Assembly (NCBI RefSeq): GCF_032380675.1 | Contig: NZ_JAWDIX010000001.1 | Coordinates: forward strand, 248,001-312,000 | From: Anaerolentibacter hominis | GTDB lineage: Bacteria; Bacillota; Clostridia; Lachnospirales; Lachnospiraceae | Direction of reading: 5' to 3' | DNA length: 64,000 nt | Part shown: piece after piece, positions 42,823 through 51,021 of the stretch | How the letters are laid out: each line of letters starts with the position of its first letter | Position numbering within the stretch: position 1 is the first letter of the stretch | Made by a program: the position numbers and the translations under genes | Notes under the pieces: generated by a model | What the model saw: only the letters and a program-made list of their open reading frames with translations | Told to the model about the DNA's origin: nothing | Database searches by the model: none

Positions 42823-42875
42823 ATCAGATAAGAATCAAGCCTTATCTGTTTGGCAGGAAGGTGGAGAAAGCTGAT

Positions 42876-43670
42876 ATGACCGCAGAAGAACAGCGTATTT
42901 ATTTAATCAGGACACTGCAGGAAGATATGCCGGAGTATAAGGATATTCCTGTTCCTCAGGGTGAGAAAGAGCAGAAGGAGCTGATACGGGCTCTTATGAA
43001 TGTAAGGCCTCCCCTGCCGGCAGGGGAAGGATTCTTGAAGGTTCAGGATGCCTATTTAACGGCTGAGTCTGATATGCGTGGAGTGATAGACGCAGAGAAG
43101 CTCCCGGCTGTCCGCAGCAACCCCAGGATTGCTCTGTGGCGCGGTGATATAACAAGATTAAAAGCAGATGGGATCGTAAATGCGGCAAATAGTGCACTGC
43201 TGGGCTGTTTCCAGCCTCTGCATTCCTGCGTGGATAACATCATTCATTCAGCTTCGGGGGTGCAGTTACGCATTGCCTGCAATAAGATCATGCAGGAGCA
43301 GGGCCGCCCGGAAGCCACAGGGACCGCTAAAATAACAGCCGCTTATAATCTGCCCTGCAGCTATGTTCTCCACACGGTGGGCCCGATTATCTCAGGACCT
43401 GTGCGTAAAGAGGACTGTGAACTTCTGGCAGCCTGTTACCGGTCCTGTCTTATGCTGGCTGCGGAGCATGGCCTTGCTTCTCTGGCCTTTTGCTGCATTT
43501 CCACAGGGGTATTTCACTTCCCTCAAAGAAAGGCGGCGGAGATTGCGGTGGAAACGGTTAGCCGGTTTCTGGAACACAATCCGTCGATTCGAAAGGTTAT
43601 CTTTGATGTGTATACCGAAGAGGACTATGAAATCTACCGGGAACTGCTGGAAGCAGAAACAAAGAGATGA
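42876..43670 (+). CDS. Protein-ADP-ribose hydrolase, zinc-type macrodomain
   Basis: A 264-residue protein with an N-terminal helical region and a macrodomain. The ADP-ribose site is seen in LWRGDITRLKADGIVNAANS and TGTAKITAAYNLPC. The segment LLGCFQPLHSCVDNIIHSAS gives Cys and His ligands typical of zinc-containing macrodomains, which remove mono-ADP-ribose from proteins and are often linked to SirTM/lipoate modules. No such partner is nearby. Start ATG 42876 is used, though a GTG five codons upstream is possible. Confidence 0.88.
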   Translation: MTAEEQRIYLIRTLQEDMPEYKDIPVPQGEKEQKELIRALMNVRPPLPAGEGFLKVQDAYLTAESDMRGVIDAEKLPAVRSNPRIALWRGDITRLKADGIVNAANSALLGCFQPLHSCVDNIIHSASGVQLRIACNKIMQEQGRPEATGTAKITAAYNLPCSYVLHTVGPIISGPVRKEDCELLAACYRSCLMLAAEHGLASLAFCCISTGVFHFPQRKAAEIAVETVSRFLEHNPSIRKVIFDVYTEEDYEIYRELLEAETKR

Positions 43671-43684
43671 CAATACCTGAATAT

Positions 43685-43724
43685 AAAAGCCAGGCTTACC
43701 GGCAGATCGGTAAGCCTGGCTTTT
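43685..43724. terminator. Bidirectional terminator
   Basis: Perfect 17-bp arms (43685-43701 and 43708-43724) with A and T runs at the ends. It lies between the convergent macrodomain and deacetylase genes. Confidence 0.9.
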
Positions 43725-43733
43725 ATTGAATTT

Positions 43734-44564
43734 TTATTTTTGAACCTGAACCAGATCATCCAGAGACTTGAACTGATATCCCATTTCCTCCCATTTGGTC
43801 AGGAGTTCATCCAGAATATCTGCATTTGTCTTGGAGGTACTGTGCAGCAGGACCACAGCGCCGGGATGAATACGGCCCAGAAGTTTATCGAAGGCTTCTT
43901 CCTTCGAGGGCTGTTTATCCTGATACCAGTCTACATAGGCCAGGCTCCAGAAAAAGGTTTTATATCCCAGATCTTTCGCCATCTGAAGATTAGCTTCGCT
44001 GTATTTTCCCTGAGGAGGCCGGTAATATTTGGTGAGAGGCTTGCCGGTTGTCTCCTCAAAGAGTTTTTCCAGATCTTCCAGTTCCTTCGCAAAAGCTTCT
44101 TTTGTGGATATTTTGGACATGTCCGGATGGTTATAGGTATGGTTTCCTACCGTGTGGCCCTCTTCCACCATCCGCTTTACCAGATCCGGGCTGGTATTAA
44201 TATAGTTTCCTACAACAAAGAAGGTGGCAGGAGCATTGTGCTTTTTCAGTGCATCCAGAATGGCGGGCGTATTTCCGTTTTCATAGCCTGCGTCAAAGGT
44301 CAGATATAAAACTTTATCCTGTGTGTTTTGGGCATAATAGGCATCAAATTTCTTGAGTTCGTCAAATGTGGCATTGGCCACCGGCGGCTGGCCTTCCTGC
44401 TGAAAGCTCAGGCCCCAGTTGCCGTCGGCTGATGCCTGTACGGACTGGCTCTGAAAATGAAAGACGATTTTGGCGCCCAGGCGTCCCACAAAAAATGCGG
44501 CGGCAAATAGAAGTATGTACCCCAGTACCTTTTTGATACCAGGTTTTTTCAGCTTTAATTTCAC
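43734..44564 (-). CDS. Polysaccharide deacetylase (PdaA-like)
   Basis: A 276-residue protein with an N-terminal membrane anchor (VLGYILLFAAAFFVGRLGA, about 14-32) and an extracytoplasmic NodB deacetylase domain. Motif 1 is LTFDAGYENGNTPAI (Asp pair), motif 2 HTVGNHTYNHPDM (metal His pair), motif 3 YYRPPQGKYSE, and the C-terminal VVLLHSTSKTNADILDELL. The blocks and length resemble PdaA, which makes muramic delta-lactam in spore cortex. A Bacillus-like role in sporulation is likely but not certain. Confidence 0.88.
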   Translation of the reverse strand: MKLKLKKPGIKKVLGYILLFAAAFFVGRLGAKIVFHFQSQSVQASADGNWGLSFQQEGQPPVANATFDELKKFDAYYAQNTQDKVLYLTFDAGYENGNTPAILDALKKHNAPATFFVVGNYINTSPDLVKRMVEEGHTVGNHTYNHPDMSKISTKEAFAKELEDLEKLFEETTGKPLTKYYRPPQGKYSEANLQMAKDLGYKTFFWSLAYVDWYQDKQPSKEEAFDKLLGRIHPGAVVLLHSTSKTNADILDELLTKWEEMGYQFKSLDDLVQVQK

Positions 44565-44814
44565 GTTAGCATCCCCTGTTATTCCAGTTAATTCATTCTA
44601 TTATCGGAAAGATAGAATCATGCAGGCTATTTTGACGGGAATCTGCCTTTCCAGCTGTATTTTTAATCGGTGCAGTTGGATGATTGACATTAAATTTTTA
44701 TTCCGTTACGCTGATAGCATCCAATGGATCATTTATAAACAGAAGGCGTCTTCCTTACTAAGAAGAAGGGAGAGCAGATGATAGAATGGGCCCCCTTAAT
44801 CTGCGAATCATAAA

Positions 44815-45828
44815 ATGTATCATACCAGATGGAAAATAAATCACTATGAGGCCGGTTATCACTATGGGAAACGGCTTCGGGAACACGGAGCAAAGCTTAC
44901 TGATATTCTGCCCCGGAAGGAGATTCCGGGAAGAAAAGAGTTCTGCGAGGCGTGTATTTTGGTCTACCAAAGAGAGTACCCGCAGATACTTGCGGAAATC
45001 CGGGGAATAGCAGACGGACAGGAGATGCCTTTTTCGGAATTGTCCGAGTTTCTGCTTGGGATGTATAATTATACGGCACAGACATTCTGTACCTGTTTTG
45101 CCTGCCGCCAGGATGACCAGGTGATATTCGGGCGTAACAGTGATTTTGTAACTGCCCTGGAGGACACCTATGACAGCTGCTACTATCAGCTGGACGGCTG
45201 CTATTCTTTTATAGGAAATACAACCTCCATGTCACAGATCGAAGATGGTGTGAATGAATGGGGGCTGGCAGCAGGTCTTACCTTTGTGTGGCCTGTGGTA
45301 AAAGCACCAGGATTAAACGCCGGTTTCCTGGTCCGCTATATTCTGGAAAACTGCAGGGATGTGCCGGAGGCGCTGCTAGCCCTTGAAAATCTGACGGTAT
45401 CTTCCTCTCAGACTATTACGCTGGCAGACCGGAAGGGAAATATGGCGGTTGTGGAGAGTAATTCGGAGAAACGGAGCGTACTGACACCTTTGCCCGGACA
45501 AAGCTTTGTCGCAGCAGCGAATGACTTTCATTCATCAGAATTAAAGGCCTGCCGGGCTCCGGCGGAGGATCTGATTCATTCTGGAGAACGGTATCAAACG
45601 GCCTGCGGGGCGCTGAAGGAATTTCAGGGACGCTACAGCGCAGAGTTCGCAAGGGACCTTCTGGCTGGGAAATATGGATTTATGTGCCAGTACGATCGCA
45701 CAGCCGGAATGGATACGGTATGGTCTTCCTTATACCTTTTAAATGAGAATAAGGTTTTCCGGTGCGAGGGAAATCCTTCCAGAAAGAAATGGCTGGAAGA
45801 TAACAGATTATCATTTCGTCAGCAATAG
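44815..45828 (+). CDS. C45-family autoproteolytic acyltransferase/hydrolase
   Basis: A 337-residue Ntn-hydrolase of the acyl-CoA:6-aminopenicillanate acyltransferase type. Self-cleavage should expose the Cys in TFCTCFACRQDDQVIFGRN, followed by SDF. Other blocks are GVNEWGLAAGLTFVW, GFLVRYILENC and AANDFHS. Family members make or cut amide bonds between acyl groups and amino compounds. There is no ribosome binding site at good spacing before ATG 44815, so translation may be weak or start otherwise. The preceding 250 bases hold only a divergent promoter region. Confidence 0.85.
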   Translation: MYHTRWKINHYEAGYHYGKRLREHGAKLTDILPRKEIPGRKEFCEACILVYQREYPQILAEIRGIADGQEMPFSELSEFLLGMYNYTAQTFCTCFACRQDDQVIFGRNSDFVTALEDTYDSCYYQLDGCYSFIGNTTSMSQIEDGVNEWGLAAGLTFVWPVVKAPGLNAGFLVRYILENCRDVPEALLALENLTVSSSQTITLADRKGNMAVVESNSEKRSVLTPLPGQSFVAAANDFHSSELKACRAPAEDLIHSGERYQTACGALKEFQGRYSAEFARDLLAGKYGFMCQYDRTAGMDTVWSSLYLLNENKVFRCEGNPSRKKWLEDNRLSFRQQ

Positions 45829-45899
45829 CATTTGCTTTTCAGCCCGGAATACGATATCCTAGGGAATACAGATAATTTGTGATCACGAGGTGCAGGACG

Positions 45900-46403
45900 A
45901 TGTATGACAAGCTAACAAAGAAAGATATTGAAAAATTAGAAGAGGAAATTGAATATAGAAAACTGGTGGTGCGCAAGCAGGCCATTGAAGCGGTGAAAGA
46001 AGCCAGGGCGCAGGGGGATCTGAGTGAAAACTTCGAATACTATGCGGCCAAGAAGGACAAAAACCGAAATGAGAGCCGGATACGCTATCTGGAGCGAATG
46101 ATTAAAACGGCGGTTGTTATCACCGAGGAATCCAGCGAGGATGAAGTGGGGATGAACAATACGGTGCACCTGTATTTTGAGGATGAAGACGCAGAAGAAA
46201 CCTACCGTATTGTGACAACCATCCGTGAAAATACATTAAAAGGGCTGATCAGCAATGAATCACCGCTGGGGAAGGCCATCATGGGACACAAGGTAAATGA
46301 CCGGGTCTATGTAAAAATCAACGACAAGGCCGGTTATTATGTGGTCATAAAGGCGATTGAAAATACCGGGGATGACGGCACGGACCGGATTCGAAGCTAT
46401 TAG
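45900..46403 (+). CDS. Transcription elongation factor GreA/GreB family
   Basis: A 167-residue factor with an N-terminal coiled coil carrying the acidic tip (ARAQGDLSENFEYYAAKKDK) and a C-terminal FKBP-like domain (SPLGKAIMGHKVNDRVYVKI). It enters the RNA polymerase secondary channel and promotes cleavage of backtracked RNA. GAGGTGCAGGA upstream fixes ATG 45900. A second GreA paralogue is likely elsewhere in the genome. The AT-rich retron island begins right after its stop. Confidence 0.88.
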   Translation: MYDKLTKKDIEKLEEEIEYRKLVVRKQAIEAVKEARAQGDLSENFEYYAAKKDKNRNESRIRYLERMIKTAVVITEESSEDEVGMNNTVHLYFEDEDAEETYRIVTTIRENTLKGLISNESPLGKAIMGHKVNDRVYVKINDKAGYYVVIKAIENTGDDGTDRIRSY

Positions 46404-46514
46404 GGGAGAAATCGGTAAGAGACGAAACAGTTCATTCGGTTAAGGGGGGAAGAAGTGTAGAAAAACAAGAAGTTTTCTAGTATCAAATAATTGTATGGAG
46501 AATGATTTATATTT

Positions 46515-46524
46515 GTGATAAAAT
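46515..46524 (+). promoter_or_regulatory. Extended -10 promoter of the retron RNA
   Basis: TGATAAAAT (46516-46524) fits the extended -10 pattern TGnTAnnnT. Transcription would start just before the a1 repeat at 46535. No strong -35 box is seen. Confidence 0.45.
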
Positions 46525-46534
46525 TTGATTATGT

Positions 46535-46675
46535 AAACGTGTGGTTAGATTATGGACTTGTGTTTCGCAAGTATTGACGAAAATGGTAGGAAGATATGCT
46601 TTCGATCAATCTGTATTATGTTTATATATATTTTTATTATATATTACGCATCGCATAATGAGTAACCACACGTTT
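46535..46675 (+). ncRNA. Retron msr-msd non-coding RNA
   Basis: The 141-base region is bounded by perfect 13-bp inverted repeats a1 (46535-46547) and a2 (46663-46675). After a1 comes a G (46548), the likely branching guanosine. The msr part has two stem-loops: ACTTG (46556-46560) with CAAGT (46568-46572), and ATTGACGAAA (46573-46582) with TTTCG-a-TCAAT (46600-46610). The msd part is an AT-rich hairpin closed by ATTATG (46615-46620) and CATAAT (46654-46659). This order, followed 14 bases later by a reverse transcriptase, is the retron layout. The RNA would serve as template and primer for msDNA. Confidence 0.87.
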
Positions 46676-46689
46676 TTTAGGATGAAGAA

Positions 46690-48399
46690 ATGGATACAAT
46701 AGATAAAGTAAAAAGCAGAAATGAACTAGCTGATTTTTTAGATATACCAAGGAAGAAATTATCTTATGTTTTATACATTAAAGGAGTTGACAATTTATAT
46801 ACATCATTTGATATACCTAAGAAAAGTGGGGGCTTTAGACATATATATGCTCCGCAGAAAGATTTAAAAGTGATTCAAAGAAAACTTGCTGAAGCATTGT
46901 ACAATTACCAAAAAGAAATTTGGAATAAATACAATATCAATCCAAATATCTCACATGCTTTTCAAAAAGAGAAAAGTTTTATTACTAATGCTAAATTTCA
47001 CCGGAATAAACGATTTGTAATAAATATTGATTTGGAAAACTTTTTTGATTCTTTTCATTTTGGAAGAGTGCGGGGCTATTTTTTAAAAGACCACAGTTTT
47101 CAGCTACCATTAGAAGTGTCAACTGTTATAGCACAGTTGACATGCTATCAAGGTAAACTACCACAAGGGGCACCAACTTCTCCAATAATAACAAATTTGA
47201 TTTGTAATATATTTGATGTAAGAATATCTAAATTAGCAAAGAAATATCGATTAGATTATACAAGATATGTTGATGATTTGACGTTTTCTACAAATAATCA
47301 AGAGTTCTTAAACACTAAAAACATGTTTTTTGAAGAACTTGAAAAGGAAATTACCAATGCTGGATTCAGCATTAATAGGAAGAAAACAAGGATACAATAT
47401 AGGGATTCTAGGCAAGAAGTCACAGGAGTTGTTGTTAACAAAAAACTTCATGTGAGTCGAGATTATTATAAAAGAACTAGAGCAATGGCTTATCATTTGT
47501 ATAGATCGGGAGAATATTTTATTGAAAATGAAATAAAAGGAACTATTAATCAACTTGAGGGACGTTTTTCTTTTATTAATCAATTAGAATGGTATAATAA
47601 TAAGTTGAATTTGGAAGGGAAGAAGCTCACATACGAATATCTTAATGGAAGAGAAAGAGCGTATAGTCAATTTATATTTTATAAATATTTTTTTGCTAAT
47701 CCTAAACCATTAATTGTAACAGAAGGAAAAACGGATGTGGTCTATTTGAAAGCTGCTTTGAAAAATTTATGGAAAGAGTATCCTAATTTAGTAAGTAGAA
47801 ATTCAAAAGGACAGTTTGTGTACAAAGTATTTTTTTTACAGAGAGGCAAACGGCTTGCATATTTTTTGAACTTTAAAAAAGATGGAGCAGATACTATGAA
47901 TAATATATATAAATTTTTTTCTAAAGAAGGTGGAGAAAAGTATCCCAATTATATAGAAATGTTTAAGAATTTAGGAGGTGTTGTTCCGTTTAACGCTGTT
48001 ATTTTGTTGTTTGATAATGAGTTGAATAACAAAAATAAGCCTGTATATAAGTTTGCAAGTAATAAAATTTCTGATGATAGAAAAAAGGAATTATATACTA
48101 AAACATGGATAAATTTGTTGGAAAATCTATATCTTATGACAACACCATTAGTCGACGAGAGTGAAGAAAGTGACATTGAAATGTTGTTTGATGAAGCTAC
48201 ACTTTCTCACGAAATTGGTGGAAAGAAATTCTGTAAGAAGGATACATATGATACAAGTAAGTTTTACGGTAAAGAAATTTTTTCCCAATATATAATGAAA
48301 AACTACAGTAGTATAGATTTTAGTAGCTTTAAACCATTATTAAATAATATTAATGTGATAATTAAGGATTATAAAGAAAAAATACAACAGTTATCATAA
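46690..48399 (+). CDS. Retron reverse transcriptase fused to a TOPRIM-like effector domain
   Basis: A 569-residue protein. The RT part (about 1-310) has retron signatures: NAKFH (100-104, the NAxxH motif), LPQGAPTSP (157-165), catalytic YVDD (193-196) and VTG (244-246). The C-terminal part (about 335-560) has a TOPRIM-like core with VTEGKTD (343-349) and VILLFDNE (437-444), suggesting a nuclease. The architecture and length resemble the RT-TOPRIM protein of retron Ec67 (Eco2), an anti-phage system. No separate effector gene follows, consistent with the fusion. The gene is much more AT-rich than its neighbours and was probably acquired. The DNA product would come from the RNA encoded just upstream. 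Confidence 0.93.
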   Translation: MDTIDKVKSRNELADFLDIPRKKLSYVLYIKGVDNLYTSFDIPKKSGGFRHIYAPQKDLKVIQRKLAEALYNYQKEIWNKYNINPNISHAFQKEKSFITNAKFHRNKRFVINIDLENFFDSFHFGRVRGYFLKDHSFQLPLEVSTVIAQLTCYQGKLPQGAPTSPIITNLICNIFDVRISKLAKKYRLDYTRYVDDLTFSTNNQEFLNTKNMFFEELEKEITNAGFSINRKKTRIQYRDSRQEVTGVVVNKKLHVSRDYYKRTRAMAYHLYRSGEYFIENEIKGTINQLEGRFSFINQLEWYNNKLNLEGKKLTYEYLNGRERAYSQFIFYKYFFANPKPLIVTEGKTDVVYLKAALKNLWKEYPNLVSRNSKGQFVYKVFFLQRGKRLAYFLNFKKDGADTMNNIYKFFSKEGGEKYPNYIEMFKNLGGVVPFNAVILLFDNELNNKNKPVYKFASNKISDDRKKELYTKTWINLLENLYLMTTPLVDESEESDIEMLFDEATLSHEIGGKKFCKKDTYDTSKFYGKEIFSQYIMKNYSSIDFSSFKPLLNNINVIIKDYKEKIQQLS

Positions 48400-48537
48400 T
48401 TTGATTCTTTATAGAGGAAAGGGAGAGTTGGGGATTTTATTTATTGAATTTGAGACTGCCGGAAGAAAGACGCCCAATTCGGAAATAGGGGTTCTGTACA
48501 ATATAATGTGAGCGAACGGACACAAGCATGATTGGAG

Positions 48538-48655
48538 ATGATCGTGAAACAGATGCAAGAAACAGAGGGTGTGACGGAAAGATTGAAATTGAAAGATTAA
48601 TGGCATCCAAAATTGTGCAGAAGAAATTGCGCTAAAGGAAATCGTATACAGATAA
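48538..48655 (+). pseudogene. Remnant of a TnpV-type transposon gene
   Basis: One frame reads MIVKQMQETEGVTERLKLKD and stops at 48600. A second frame then reads NCAEEIALKEIVYR and stops at 48655. Together they match the C-terminal part of TnpV proteins from Tn4451-like mobilisable elements (EGVTExLKxxDQM, then AEEIxLKEIIY). The N-terminal part is not readable. It marks an old mobile-element insertion between the retron and the Fic gene. Confidence 0.65.
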
Positions 48656-48690
48656 AAATAGGAACCGGATTTCACTGGATTGTGGAGTTC

Positions 48691-48745
48691 GGTTTTGTTC
48701 TTACATAGGAAAGTTCTCCAAACTTTCCTATGTAAGAACAAAACC
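48691..48745. repeat. Dispersed large palindrome, copy 2
   Basis: Perfect 25-bp arms (48691-48715 and 48721-48745) with the loop CTCCA, the same loop and core as at 9506-9554. It is followed directly by the hairpin at 48761. Confidence 0.92.
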
Positions 48746-48760
48746 CTCCGGGGGATCGCA

Positions 48761-48803
48761 CTGCGGCGGAAAGGAATTGTGTTGCCAGAGCAACCCGCCG
48801 CAG
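48761..48803. repeat. CTGCGGC-type hairpin element, copy B
   Basis: CTGCGGCGG (48761-48769) pairs with CCGCCGCAG (48795-48803), with GTTGCC-agag-CAAC inside. A further small hairpin, ATCCCGC/GCGGGAT, follows. The flanks match copy A at 16755. Confidence 0.65.
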
Positions 48804-48842
48804 GCGGAGAATCCCGCAAGCGGGATTCTATGTTCATGTTAA

Positions 48843-48872
48843 TATAATATTTCCGAAAACGGCAATATTATA
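48843..48872. promoter_or_regulatory. Dyad upstream of the Fic gene, candidate operator
   Basis: A 13-bp arm pair (48843-48855 with 48860-48872, one mismatch) with an AAAA loop. TATAAT near 48921 is a likely -10 box of the Fic gene. The N-terminal DNA-binding domain of the Fic protein makes self-regulation plausible. Confidence 0.45.
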
Positions 48873-48974
48873 TAAGAGTAGGTTCAGAATGAAATAGATT
48901 TATTGCCGATGACGTGATATAATAAATAATAGGTTAAGCGAAATTTGTGTTTGCCAATAGACGGAGGAAATCAG

Positions 48975-49895
48975 ATGCGATATCTTTCAGTTACTGAAAT
49001 AGCAAAGAAATGGAATATCTCGGAGCGAAGTGTAAGAAATTATTGTGCTCAGAGACGTGTGAAAGGAGCATTTTTAACCGGTAAGACTTGGAATATTCCT
49101 GAAAACGCTGAAAAACCGGAGCGTTCTAATAAGAGAAGAGAACAGCCAATTCTGTTGGATATTTTGCAAGACCAGAAGGAAAGCAAATACCCCGGCGGCA
49201 TTTACCATAAGACTCAGATTGATTTCACATATAACTCAAATCATATGGAAGGCAGCCGTCTGACCCATGAACAGACTAGATATATATTTGAAACCAATAC
49301 GATTGGCGTGGAAAATGAAGTTCTCAATGTGGACGATGTGATTGAAACAGCAAATCATTTCCGCTGCATTGATAGGATCATTGAACATGCAAAATTCGCT
49401 TTAACTGAGAAGTTCATTAAGGAACTGCATTTGATTCTGAAAAGCGGTACCAGTGATTCCAGAAAAGATTGGTTTGCAGTGGGAGATTATAAAAAACTGC
49501 CAAATGAGGTGGGCGGCATGGAAACTACACTTCCAGAAAAGGTTGCCGATAAAATGAAGAGTCTGTTGGCGGAATACAATGGGAAGGAAGAAAAGACCTT
49601 TGAGGCTATTCTGGATTTCCACGTAAAGTTTGAACGGATTCATCCGTTTCAGGATGGTAACGGCCGTGTGGGTCGGTTAATTATGTTTAAAGAATGTCTG
49701 AAATATAATATCGTTCCGTTCATTATCGAGGATAATCTGAAATTATTTTATTATCGGGGATTAAAAGAATGGGATAATGAGAAGGGGTATTTGTCGGATA
49801 CCTGCCTGACAGCACAGGATAAATTTAAAACGTATTTGGATTATTTTAGGATTGAGTATGAAACAAGAAACGAGGTGCAGCTATGCAAACGATAA
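48975..49895 (+). CDS. Fic-domain protein with N-terminal helix-turn-helix
   Basis: The 306-residue protein has an N-terminal excisionase/MerR-like DNA-binding domain (LSVTEIAKKWNISERSVRNY, about 3-22) and a Fic domain with the full catalytic motif HPFQDGNGRVGR. Before it, SNHMEG (in NSNHMEGSRLT) matches the (S/T)xxxE(G/N) inhibitory motif, so AMP transfer is probably self-restrained. Fic enzymes usually transfer AMP to hydroxyl side chains of target proteins. GGAGG at 48962-48966 supports ATG 48975. Its end overlaps a small winged-helix fragment. It belongs to the accessory island with the retron. Confidence 0.9.
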   Translation: MRYLSVTEIAKKWNISERSVRNYCAQRRVKGAFLTGKTWNIPENAEKPERSNKRREQPILLDILQDQKESKYPGGIYHKTQIDFTYNSNHMEGSRLTHEQTRYIFETNTIGVENEVLNVDDVIETANHFRCIDRIIEHAKFALTEKFIKELHLILKSGTSDSRKDWFAVGDYKKLPNEVGGMETTLPEKVADKMKSLLAEYNGKEEKTFEAILDFHVKFERIHPFQDGNGRVGRLIMFKECLKYNIVPFIIEDNLKLFYYRGLKEWDNEKGYLSDTCLTAQDKFKTYLDYFRIEYETRNEVQLCKR

Positions 49896-50135
49896 TTCCA
49901 AAAGTGTCAGCCCTAAAGTCCAAAGTCTCAATTTGACACTTCGGAATGTACTTTAGAGAAGTTGGCGGTCTTAGAACTGATTTACAATAACCCGTCAATT
50001 AAGCAAAAAGAGCTTGTGGCAGAGACCGGAAAATCTCTTAGTACCATAAAACGAATTATGGAATCTATGCAGAAAAAGGAATATATCCGCAGAGTTGACG
50101 GAAAGAGATACGGCAAATGGGAAGTGTTGATTTAA
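49883..50135 (+). pseudogene. Frameshifted winged-helix fragment after the Fic gene
   Basis: ATG 49883, inside the end of the Fic gene, opens MQTIIPKVSALKSKVSI and stops at 49936. The +1 frame (49917-50135) then encodes LEKLAVLELIYNNPSIKQKE, ETGKSLSTIKRIMESMQKKE and YIRRVDGKRYGKWEVLI, a winged helix-turn-helix like those at the C-termini of AlbA_2/Fic-type regulators. A TTG at 49962 could start a 57-residue DNA-binding peptide on its own. Either it is a broken fusion partner of the Fic protein or a small regulator. Confidence 0.55.
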
Positions 50136-50468
50136 AGAAAAACCGAAAGCTCGAAAACCCTTGTAAAATCAACGCTTTTCAGACTTATGAAGGGATACAG
50201 AGACTGTAACAAAGTACTTTTCCTGTACCAAGGAAACATCTTGAAAAATCCTGAAAAGACCTGTAAAATGGGGTTCTATATAACAACAAAGTTTTTGGAA
50301 ATGTTCTTTAGCAATCTTATTCTGGAACAGACGACAGGCTGAAAAATAGATATTTGCATGTGAATTATGTTGCAGTGCAAAGTTAGATTTTGTGGTAAGC
50401 GAAATGAGAAGTGGAAAGTTTTAATAAATTAAGATTAATTTGAACGCTTATGAAGGGAGTAAAACTAG
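50136..50468. other. 333-base gap, no gene seen
   Basis: AT-rich, no supported reading frame. ACGCTTTTCAGACTTATGAAGGG (50170 region) and ACGCTTATGAAGGGAG (50445 region) share a short similar phrase near the two ends, which may be coincidence. It forms the right edge of the accessory island. Confidence 0.4.
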
Positions 50469-50927
50469 ATGATAAAAATACTTTTCGTCTGCCTTGGCAA
50501 CATCTGCCGTTCTCCCATGGCGGAATTTGTATTTCGTGATATGGCCGTAAAACGGGGACTGGGAGATAAGTTTATCGTAGCCTCTGCGGCCACCAGCTCT
50601 GAGGAGATGGGCAATCCGGTGCATCACGGCACCAGAGACAAGCTGAGAGAAAAAGGCATCTCTGTGAAGGGAAAATACTCACAGCTGCTGAAAAAAGCAG
50701 ATTATGAAAAATATGATTATCTGATCGGAATGGAACAGAGGAATCTTGCCAATATGCGCAGAATTCTGGGCGGCGATCCGGAACATAAGATGTTTTGCCT
50801 GCTGGATTTTTCAGACAGGCCCAGAGATATTGCAGATCCGTGGTACACGGGTGATTTTGATAGTACCTATGAGGATATCTGTGAGGGCTGCGAGGCACTG
50901 TTAAATTATATTCTAAAAGATCTTTAA
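50469..50927 (+). CDS. Low-molecular-weight protein-tyrosine phosphatase
   Basis: A 152-residue phosphatase with the P-loop VCLGNICRSPMAE (Cys8 nucleophile, Arg) near the N-terminus and the general-acid loop DPWYTGDFDSTYED near 120. The tail is typical in length. It removes phosphate from phosphotyrosine (or phosphoarginine in some Firmicutes) on cytoplasmic proteins. GGGAG precedes the ATG. No tyrosine kinase gene is nearby. Confidence 0.93.
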   Translation: MIKILFVCLGNICRSPMAEFVFRDMAVKRGLGDKFIVASAATSSEEMGNPVHHGTRDKLREKGISVKGKYSQLLKKADYEKYDYLIGMEQRNLANMRRILGGDPEHKMFCLLDFSDRPRDIADPWYTGDFDSTYEDICEGCEALLNYILKDL

Positions 50928-51021
50928 AAATGGTTTGGCTTACCATCTTCGGGCGTCAGACATAGAAACGTCCGAAAATGAGAATAAATAATACAAATGA
51001 TAATTGTTAATGGAGGGGACT

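Noticed and set aside
46458..46480. Hairpin TAGAAAA/TTTTCTA after greA as a strong terminator
   Set aside because: Only seven mostly AT pairs and no T run; kept as unclear.
50168..50460. Attachment-site repeat at the right edge of the island
   Set aside because: The shared phrase (ACGCTT...ATGAAGGG) is short and interrupted, and no matching copy was found near greA.
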